In this document: positions 55,611 through 64,000 of the stretch, piece after piece
How positions within the stretch are numbered: the first letter of the stretch is position 1
How the letters are laid out: each line of letters starts with the position of its first letter
Assembly (NCBI RefSeq): GCF_964355755.1
Contig: NC_092673.1
Location: forward strand, 17,053,001-17,117,000
Direction: 5' to 3'
DNA length: 64,000 bases
Origin: Antedon mediterranea
Taxonomy: Eukaryota > Echinodermata > Crinoidea > Comatulida > Antedonidae
The notes under the pieces: model-generated
What the model was told of the DNA's origin: nothing
The model's database searches: none
Seen by the model: only the letters and a program-made list of their open reading frames with translations
Position numbers and translations under genes: made by a program

Positions 55611-56343
55611 TTCTATATTTCATTATCTTTCTACTCTCAGGGAAATATACTAAATAAGCCGGGCTGTACTTATCATATCCAACAAATATACCCTTAATAC
55701 AACGATCATCTAATTTACTTTTGTCTTGCTTGTATGCATAACATTCAGATCCAAATACTCCCATGTTGGACAAATTGGGTTTTCGACCCGTCATCATAAA
55801 ATATGGAGTTTGTTGCACACGATTGTTAAAACATCGATTACGTATATATGCCGCAGTTAGAATTGCATATGGCCAAAAATCTTTGCCTAAATTTGACTGT
55901 GCAATCAAACATCTACCCATCTCAAATAATGTTCGCCAGTTTCGTTCGGCAGTCTCATTTTGGTGAGGGGAGTAGGGTGCAGAAGTATCGTGTCTTATAC
56001 GATTCTTTGTAAGGAGTGAGTTAAACTCCTTTGAAGTGAACTCGGAACCATTGTCTGATCTAATACACTTTACATTTCCCAGTAGGGAAGAGTCTGCCAG
56101 AAACCTTTCTGTGGCAGATATAGTGTCACTTTTATTTTTCAAGAAGTATACAAACACAGCTCCTGAATAATCATCTGTAAATGATATGGCATACTTAAAT
56201 CCCTCTCTAGAGACTGGGTTAATTGGTCCAGCCAAATCGGTGTGGACCAATTCTAAGAGTTTGTTTGCACGGACATCAGGCTTTCTATTTCTACTTTGCG
56301 TCATTTTACTAATAGTGCATATCACAAATTTTGGATTTATCAC
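55549..56343 (-). pseudogene. Copia integrase
   Basis: DDE core visible: LVHTDLAGP, IRSDNGSEFTSKEF, YSPHQNETAERNWRTLFEM, then YIRNRCFNNRVQQTPYFMM and the GYDKYSPAYLVYFPESRKI end. The zinc-binding part at the N-terminus is split by a frameshift near 56320. Confidence 0.88.
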
Positions 56344-56850
56344 CTCTTCCCTGTATGTTCATACCATCTACTACATTAGGTAGTTTCAATATATCATCAT
56401 AATTACAGTGCCCTAAAACATTGTGCCTACTTTGTAGGTCACAAGTCATATTAACTGAATCATCATTACAAGTATTTAAATAATATAATCTATTTTCCTT
56501 TACAATATTGAAAATAGAGCCATTAGGAGCCTTAAGTTGGGCTGAATATTTTTCAAAATTAATTTGTGCTCCCTTATTGGCCGCAGCCTGAACTGACAAA
56601 ATATCTTGTTTATATGAGGGAACATATAAAGCATTTTCAAGAGTGACTTTGTGTTGATTGCCATTTATATCATATATTAGAGCATTAGCATCTCCCTTAC
56701 CAATGACTACCCCATTTGTTTTAGTACCATTAGCCAATTCTATGAAATGGGTTTCTGGATTGAAGCTCTTATCAAGGTTTATAAATTTTGATTTATCATT
56801 TATGATATGGGATGTTGCCCCGCAATCTACTAATAAATTAACATTACATA
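56309..56850 (-). pseudogene. Copia protease and gag-pre-integrase region
   Basis: DCGATSH at 56807-56827 fits the aspartic protease active site; then ELANGTKTNGVVIGKGDANA, LENALYVPSYKQDILSVQAA and SRHNVLGHCNYDDILKLPNV (HHCC start). Confidence 0.82.
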
Positions 56851-56865
56851 AATTACTATTAATAC

Positions 56866-57012
56866 TTGCTTTGAATGCAACTTCAACTCCATCCAGATGG
56901 GCTAGCAGAAAATGAGTGGACCATAATTCATAATGTTCTGCTTCCCCGTCAAAATAAAGTCGTTAGAGCTTGTGATGCTGGGCCCATAATCTGTTGTATC
57001 CAGCTCGGCCAT
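56866..57012 (-). pseudogene. Copia gag N-terminus, gag mostly deleted
   Basis: Starts ATG at 57012 (MAELDTTDYGPSITSSNDF) and runs, with a frameshift, directly into the protease. The capsid and zinc knuckle are missing, so most of gag was deleted. From 57013 to 57270 I recognise nothing. Confidence 0.65.
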
Positions 57013-57274
57013 TTTAGGTTAAGTCCTAAGGACACCAACACTCAATTGAAATTAATTGCAAAAATAGTATTTCTATGCTATGTACGCTATGTGCACAAAA
57101 GTGTGTGTGCAGTGCAAACAATTTTGTTATGCTCAAAATTAAAGGTCTGCGAAATTGATTTTGAGCATTTTAACACACCATTTTTATTTTATAAAAGAGG
57201 CATTCCACAGTAATTGTGACATAAGCTGACAATTTTAAAATTGTGTATTGTGCTGTACATAAATTTGAACATAT

Positions 57275-57432
57275 TCAGATTCAGATTTGATTTATTAAGT
57301 CATTCATCATCATACATAGTACAATGTTAATTGTTTTCTTGGCAAAAAAACACAAACAAAACAATACACACATAATATTTACATTCATGATCAACATGGA
57401 ACTAACAACTGATAAAGCAATATAAAATACAA
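57275..57432 (-). mobile_element. LINE 3' UTR fragment
   Basis: Minus-strand end with an ATCTGAATCTGAAT tail (57278-57296) and the same A/C-rich style as the 3' UTR of the LINE at 53001. It abuts the empty-site sequence at 57433. Confidence 0.5.
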
Positions 57433-58385
57433 ATAACTTCATCTTATAAGCGGAGGTCCAATAGCTTGTTTAGAGAGCTCCCATTGCCATGTTTCTACAC
57501 ACTCAGCACACCAACTTTTTTTGATAGCTACTACCCTTAGACACAATAATCACGAGGTGTGCCGTTGCAAATTTACTGCGGCCATCTTGAAATCCAAGAT
57601 GGCGGAAAAAATGGCCGCCATTTTATAGTGATGCACTTTATTGTTCATAACTTAATAAATATTTGATGTATTTTGTTGACATTAATGTTGATTAATAGCT
57701 AATTACATTATCTATTCAGTAAAATATTTTTATTTCAACTTTATTGAAATTAAATTACTTTTTTTAAGCAAAAATGCAGAATTTTAGTAAAAAAATCAGC
57801 AAAATCTGTGATATACGATATTTATTATGTTAATTAAGGCAAGAAGCCATAATTATTTTTTTTTTCAGATATGCAAAAAAACTGACCCAATATATACTTT
57901 AAAAAAATGTGTAAACTACATGAGCTTGTGAAAAGGCAAACATAAGTTATTAACGATTACGTTTGTGTACTTGTAGCAGGGATTTAATAATGTTGAGTAA
58001 AATTGTGAAGTTGAGGGCGCTATTTAAGTAAGATACAGGTACTCTATTTTCGGATGTAACTCATTAAATACTTAACCGATTATGATCAAAATAGATTTAT
58101 TTTATAGATAATTAAACCTTCTTCCTTAATAGTTATTAAAAATTCTTGTTAGATAATAAATACATATGAAAAATGTATTATTTGTGTAAATCTAATTAAA
58201 TTTTGTATCATCTTGTAAGCTAAAAAGAAAGGATTTGATTTTTTAAATACAGTATATACTATACAGTATCAGTGTACCGTGAAACGAATGAGGATCGTGA
58301 TGAGTTTGATAGAAAATTGATTGAACAATAAATAAATTTTAAACAATATTTTTTTTTTAAGTCATGCTTCTCTAATAGGACGTGA

Positions 58386-58416
58386 CACCATGGAGGTAAA
58401 AAATACCTCCATGGTG
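58386..58416. repeat. Perfect 13-bp hairpin
   Basis: CACCATGGAGGTA, five A, TACCTCCATGGTG. Confidence 0.85.
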
Positions 58417-58499
58417 ACACTAACATATCTTTAGTTGGCCTTAAATTAGCACAATAAACAACTAAATATAACAAGCATAGTGGAGTCTGTTAGGGATAA

Positions 58500-59110
58500 T
58501 TTGGTTCAGTTTTTTCCAAAAACACCAAATTTGGTATACAGGTTGCCCATCATATACGAATTCATTTTGATGGGCATCAAGCAAAATGACCCATTGGGTC
58601 ACTTAATTTGCATAATTTAAAATGGCGAACATTTTCGCTTAAACACTCAATCTCTGAAACTACTGGGCATAGAGAATTGATTTTTAGCTCAAAATTTTCA
58701 GAACATAAACATTTCTAACTACTCTAATAAAGTATTTTTGAAAAAAATGACCGGAAGTACCATTTTTAACCTTTGACCTTTATGGTGCAATTTCAAACTG
58801 CAATCAGGTTAATATCTTTTGATATCCATAAAACTACTTGTCATAGAGAGTTGAATTAGGTGTCAAAATGTTCAAAACATAAACATTTCTATTTACTATA
58901 ATGAAGTTTTTTCTCAAATAATGACCAGAAATATCATATTTGACCTTTGACCTGTTTTTCAGGCAAATTACCATATCTCATTATTGGGTTGACGTGGATA
59001 GTTCATTTTGGTGTCAGATTGTTCACAATATATATGTTACTATTTTGCATGCTTAATAGAAGATTTGTTTAAAAAATGTGAGGAAGTACAGTTATTGACC
59101 TGTGACATAT
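58500..59110. repeat. Three diverged units of about 175 bp
   Basis: Each unit ends near a GGAAGTACCATTTTTAACC / TGACCTTTGACCT-like stretch. Similar units in opposite orientation lie at about 62040-62600. Confidence 0.6.
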
Positions 59111-60519
59111 ATAAAACTCTAAATTTATTTTATTTTGCAACCCACTTTTGAGCACTTGTCGAAGATGGCTACTTTCATGTGCAATTGAACGAAGTATACT
59201 GAATGAAGTTGAATAGATTGTCCTATTTGTAGTGAGTACTACTAGGCCTATTAGAGTAACGCAAATGAGAGAAATGTGTATAGACAAAAAATACCCAATT
59301 TCATTTAATGGAGTACTTGTGTTTATTTGGTTGTTACATTCAGGGTATTTGTCCTATATTGCTGAGTATCATCTTTCTTTAAAGGGCCTTTAAACTGGGG
59401 TATATCAACCTACTAATTGAAAGTATGGACATTTTCGGAGGGTGCACAATATAATAACGAGACTACCATACTTGCCATATCGCGAACCACAACTGAAGAA
59501 TATATTTTTATCCAGACCTTGGTCCACCAAACTTTGCGGTTCTCAAAGATTTTTTTATTTAAAATCGTCATCTGGACGCAATTAGATGAGTAGTAACACT
59601 AACAGTTTTGTTACTCATGCCATGACACACCTTAATATCCTCTTTTCATTATTACCCTTTTACTTGATTTTTGGTTGATTCATGAATTTTATTGTTGTTA
59701 TATTCGAATTGGCAACAACTCTTGGCTTGTGCAACATAACGTTTTGATGAGCTGTTTTAACGTAATTAACAGATTTACTTTTATTACTTTCATTTCTTTT
59801 ACGTACATTTCAAAACATTGAATGATGTGCCCTTTCTCATATCGAGCATTGGAAAATAATTGCTTATTCAACTTGAACAGTGGTTGGTTCAGTCAGCATA
59901 ACCATATGTATGGTAATGGTAACATTTTCAGTGTTCTTTTAAATACGAAATGCCCCACTAGTTGGGGAGCCAGAAAGGGTTCATCTGCACCCTCTAGCAA
60001 ACTATGTTAATGTTTTTTTTCTTCCTTATATCAATACAAATCAATTTTTGGAACATCTGAACAAAACAAACCTAAGTTCTTTAGAATTGTTAAATTATTA
60101 ATGTTTAGTTTTAATTAAAATCACATACTGAGTAGTATGGTTAAAAAGGTTAACTGTACAATGTCATAACAAACATGGTAACCTTTTTAATTAATATTAG
60201 TTATAAATTATTATAAGTTAGTGATTTCAACAAAAAGGAGGACGAGTAAATAAACAATTTTCTTTATAACATAATATATAGTCATACTACAGTTACTTTG
60301 ATTTGTTTTTATTGTTCAACTATGGTTTAAAAATATGTAACAGTATTACTGTATAGCATTTACCTGAGTTAAACATTGCTAAACAGTGATTAGTTTGATT
60401 GTAACTATAATACTAAATATTAATAATTATCTTGGTGATTTAACTGTGATGTTATTCATTAGAATGAAGTATGTATCTACTTATGACTTCCGATACAAAG
60501 TATCCATAGTATACTGTAA

Positions 60520-60920
60520 ATCCTGTAATAGTAACCCACACTCTAATAATTTAAGATTAGTAACCCACTACTCTAGTAATAGTAACCATAATGGGGTTAC
60601 TATTAGAATCACAAAAACTTATGATGCAGTCGTATTTAGAAAATAAGGAGATAATGCATGTTGATCTCGGGAGGCGGGGCGAGGATTGAGTGTTTTTGAG
60701 TTTATAAAATAAGTTGGAGTTCAACCTAATTTGTTTATTTGTACTGTTTTATTATTTTGCTATTAGACCGGAAAAGTTGGGGGTGGGTTAGTATTTTCAG
60801 GTGCCTAATTTAAGATTAGTAATAGTAACCCACTACTCTAATAGTTACCCCACTTCTAATAGTAACCCACCCTAAAAAGCAATCAAAGAATAATAACCCA
60901 GGGTTACAATTAGAATATTT
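60520..60920. repeat. Degenerate TAATAGTAACCCAC repeats
   Basis: Several copies in both orientations (60525, 60560, 60590 inverted, 60810-60870). No coding signal here. Confidence 0.55.
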
Positions 60921-61129
60921 ACGGTACCATACTCAACAGTCACTGATTAAGCAAGACAATATTCGCTAGTTATTAAAACTGTAAGTTTCACACAAAAATG
61001 TTTGTACCAGCTATAGGTTAAATGTCAAAATAAGGTGTTTCTTAACATTTTGTGTATTTCTGTTGTATTAGAGCAAATATAAATATATATTATATATATA
61101 TAAATCGTGGTGAATTTAACGCAGACCAT

Positions 61130-62013
61130 GAAAGCGAAAGTGCTCGATACAAAATGTAGAGCCAAATATAAATAAATGAAAGACGCTAGTAAATTACCAA
61201 CTGAACATTTTATTGCACTACAGGCTGTTTCATGAGTATGAACTCAATCTTCAGGTGCTTGGCTCTGAATGATAGTCACAAGTGAATACAAAAAGCTATA
61301 ATGAAGTCTTAAGGCAAACTGTTTATGTGAACAATAGTATGCTAATTAGCGAGTACAACACATCTCTATTTCCTGGACAGTCTATTGTTAACCAAATTCT
61401 TATTATCTAAATTACTGATACTTTAGTAGAAACTTTCTCCTATGTCTACATGCACTGACTAATTCGTTCCTATGGTTAAGTGAGCTGGTTTCAGGCTTGC
61501 ATATAATATAATACTTCTCTTGTAAGCATAGATTACACCGTTTGTTAACATTGGAATATGGTTTTTTTACACTTCTTTATTATTCGCCATTTAATGTTAT
61601 ACTTTATGTTATCATCTTTTAGCTTCCAGATGTACTGGCTAAGCGTTGTGCTGTTTTTGTATTTAACATTACGGAATGAACTATTGTGTGCGTTATATCT
61701 GCATTTAAATGTGTTTTCGGTTAGTCCGACATATGTTTCAACTTTATCATCATCATTTGTTGTTACTGTAGCCTGATAAACAACACCACTGGTTAGGCAT
61801 TTCCCATCTAATGGGCATTCATTTCGACAGTTGCATTGCTTGATGTTATCACAGGGCATATCATTACGTAACACATTTTTGTAATCTATGCTTACAAGAG
61901 AAGTATTATATTATATGCAAGCCTGAAACCAGCTCACTTAACCATAGGAACGAATTAGTCAGTGCATGTAGACATATGAGAAAGTTTCTACTAAAGTATC
62001 AGTAATTTAGATA
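61130..62013 (-). mobile_element. Penelope-like element 3' part with an inverted partial copy
   Basis: Minus-strand GIY-YIG region followed by a CxxC tail and 3' sequence to about 61130. A 133-bp piece of the tail (61404-61536) is repeated in the opposite orientation at 61881-62013 with very few changes. Partial inverted neighbours are known for Penelope-like elements. AT microsatellites border it at 61080 and 62017. Confidence 0.72.
61545..61874 (-). pseudogene. Penelope-like GIY-YIG endonuclease domain
   Basis: Reads NCRNECPLDGKCLTSGVVYQ, ETYVGLTENTFKCRYNAHNS and LSQYIWKLKDDNIKYNIKW: the linker, the YVG half of GIY-YIG and the Arg/His helix. The GIY half is seen as GVVYQATV. A frameshift near 61556 precedes the C-terminal zinc tail ([20 protein letters not shown]). 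Confidence 0.82.
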
Positions 62014-63501
62014 TTATATATATATATATATATATATTGCGAATAATTTGAGACGAAAATTATAACTTTCTGACTAGTGGTTGCTGAGATATTGATATGG
62101 CCATTTTCTTGACAAATGGTAAAAAAAAAAGTTTCACGGTCATTTTTGGCAAAAGTTGTCCATTAAAGTAAGTAGAAATATGTATCTTCTGAGTATTGTG
62201 ACACCAAATACGACCATATCCACCCAACAATTTCTGAGATATGAAAAGGGTGTCCCAAAGGTCAAAATTAGGGGTTTATTGACAGTTTTATGATTTTTAT
62301 TATATTAGAAAAAATATAAATATATACTTTGCGAGTAATTTAAGATCACAATTATCACTTTCTGACCAGTGGTTGCTGAGATATTCATATGGCCAATTTC
62401 TTGACCAGTCAGAAAAGGGGTTTCCGTCCACTTTTGGCAAAAGTTTCCCATTAGAGTGAATAGAAATATGGGTCTTCTGAGTAGTTTTGCACAACAAATA
62501 TTCCAATACACCCAGTAGTTACCAAGTTACGCACAGTCTTAACTTTGATCATATTATTGACATTTTGGCCGCTGTACTGACCAAGCATCCCAATTTTTTT
62601 TCGGCCAACAGCAAAAAATTGTTTTGATATAAGGAAGCAAAAAAACATTGTTGCCATAGTTTGCTAGAGGGTGCAGGTAACCCCTTTCTGGCTCCCCAAC
62701 TACACCATGTTCTGAGTTGATATTGTTCTTTAGAAGGCTAATTTTTTTTTTGATTTTTGCACATTTTTAAAGGTATTTATTATCTAACATAACTTTCAAA
62801 TAATTATTAAGGAAGAAGGTTTAATTATCTATAAAATAAATCTATTTTCATCATAATCGGTTATGTATTTATTGAGTTACAACCGAAAATAGAGTACCTG
62901 TATCTTACTTAAATAGCGCCCTCAACTTCACAATTTTACTCAACATTATTAAATCCCTGCTACAAAGTACACAAACGTAATCGTTAATAACTTATGTTTG
63001 CCTTTTCACAAGCACATGTGGTTTACACATTTTTTTAAAGTATATATTGGGTCAGTTTTTTTGCATATCTGAAAAAAAAAATAATTATGGCTTCTTGCCT
63101 TAATTAACATAATAAATATCGTATATCACAGATTTTGCTGATTTTTTTTGCTAAAATTCTGCATTTTTGCTTAAAAAAAGTAATTTAATTTCAATAAAGT
63201 TGAAATAAAAATATTTTACTGAATAGATAATGTAATTAGCTATTAATCAACATTAATGTCAACAAAATACATCAAATATTTATTAAGTTATGAACAATAA
63301 AGTGCATCACTATAAAATGGCGGCCATTTTTTCCGCCATCTTGGATTTCAAGATGGCCGCAGTAAATTTGCAACGGCACACCTCGTGATTATTGTGCCTA
63401 AGGGTATTAGCTAACAAAAAAAGTTGGTGTGCTGAGTGTGTAGAAACATGGCAATGGGACATGTTAACGAAGCATCATTTTGGCACTTGGACCTCCGCTT
63501 A

Positions 63502-63780
63502 TTACAAAATTTGCAATCATCTTAATTTGTAATATGAAACCTTTACTGGTCTAATGTTAGACACCAGTGTATTGATATACTGTAGGCCTATGAAATATTT
63601 TTGTCAAATACTAGTTTCTCATCTTTACCATTCCACATTATTCGCATTATTGCCTCATAATTTAGAGTTAAATTTTGTTGTATCCTAATATTTGAGTAAC
63701 ATTTTATGTAAGTATTTCATTTTTTATTATTACAAAATATGTTCTCCATACAGTATATAAGAATGAAGATTAGATTAATT
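63502..63780 (+). repeat. Copy of intron segment 6477-6780
   Basis: See 6477-6780. It lies just upstream of a DED exon, so it is a paralogous Roco intron whose 5' part was lost or replaced by repeats. Confidence 0.85.
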
Positions 63781-63889
63781 ATTTTGTTAGATGTATTTTA
63801 TTCTACATAATTTACTACGATAGGCCTATTATTACTTTTGTAATTATTTATTTAGCTTTGATATTTTGTCTATATACAGAATCATTTGA

Positions 63890-64000
63890 AGATTCTCCGA
63901 CAAAACCAACATCTTGGGAAATGTCAGACTTACAAACCAAGTTCAACAACCTCAAATGGGATCTTGGCAAACACTATGATGGGGAAAGATACCTTTGGCT
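63890..64000 (+). CDS. Second DED exon (partial, runs off the window)
   Basis: Acceptor TCTATATACAG; the phase-1 frame reads SFEDSPTKPTSWEMSDLQTK then FNNLKWDLGKHYDGERYLW, matching the DED start of exon 34136 (FRDLKAGLSRCFDGDRYHWL). It belongs to a further Roco paralogue or is an extra downstream exon of the same gene. The Met in EMSDLQ could be an internal start. Confidence 0.72.

Larger units (their letters stand above)
57447..63501. mobile_element. 6-kb element with about 730-bp TIRs and TTA target duplication
   Basis: TIRs 57447-58172 and 62760-63501, starting TAAGCGGAGGTCCAA. TTA flanks both ends (57444-57446, 63502-63504), and the undisturbed site exists at 6466-6490 (ATAACTTCATCTTA then CAAAATTTGC). 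A TTA duplication fits PIF/Harbinger, but no transposase or Myb-like ORF is present, so it is non-autonomous or of another type. Inner parts hold diverged tandem units, a Penelope-like fragment and a second inverted pair (59951-60006 with 62656-62706). Confidence 0.85.

Overview
The window is animal nuclear DNA. It has short coding exons with GT/AG junctions, long AT-rich introns and a dense load of transposable elements and satellites. The scattered CCTAGG/GGCCTA runs, Penelope-like, Copia and CR1/L2-like elements, and large tandem families of Roc-COR and death-fold genes fit a marine invertebrate deuterostome, perhaps an echinoderm. That placement is an inference; no marker gene settles it.

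The left 36 kb holds one or two plus-strand multi-exon genes of the Roco (Roc-COR GTPase) family. Module 1 (341-6383, 12 exons) has an intact P-loop, DFAGQ and THMD motifs followed by a COR domain; its 5' end lies outside the window. Module 2 (10388-35611) repeats the same exon plan. It adds an acidic Asp/Asn exon inside the GTPase domain, an exon with two membrane segments, a tandemly duplicated 45-bp exon, a death effector domain (DED) exon and a short acidic tail ending at 35611. All splice phases agree along the chain. No start codon was found for module 2 and no clear stop for module 1, so the two may form one very large protein, Roc-COR-Roc-COR-TM-DED. A broken Roc exon lies at 8037. A second DED exon (63890 to the end) belongs to a further paralogue or a continuation; the intron before it is a copy of module 1's last intron.

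The introns carry a piggyBac-like MITE (3737-4385), a tRNA-SINE (7832), a long-TIR DNA element (11175-15080), a TTAA-flanked element with a Penelope-like fragment inside (15854-17468), a LINE tail (18125), a transposon ORF remnant (21101), a tRNA-Thr-like sequence (25500), a roughly 57-bp minisatellite (25958-27856) and an 88-bp satellite (28377-31980).

From 36 to 64 kb I see no confident host gene until the last exon. In order the region holds GGGGTGT minisatellites, a foldback element, several MITEs, inverted arrays of a 16-bp repeat around a kappaB-like motif cluster, an 89-bp satellite (46738-51050), a degraded Copia element on the minus strand interrupted by a 5'-truncated LINE, and a 6-kb element with about 730-bp terminal inverted repeats and a TTA target duplication (57447-63501). 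That last element itself contains a Penelope-like GIY-YIG fragment.

Functionally, the Roco protein would couple a GTP-driven Roc-COR switch to a DED, which recruits caspase-8/FADD-like partners, probably at a membrane. This suggests a role in innate immune or cell-death signalling; it is inference from domains only.
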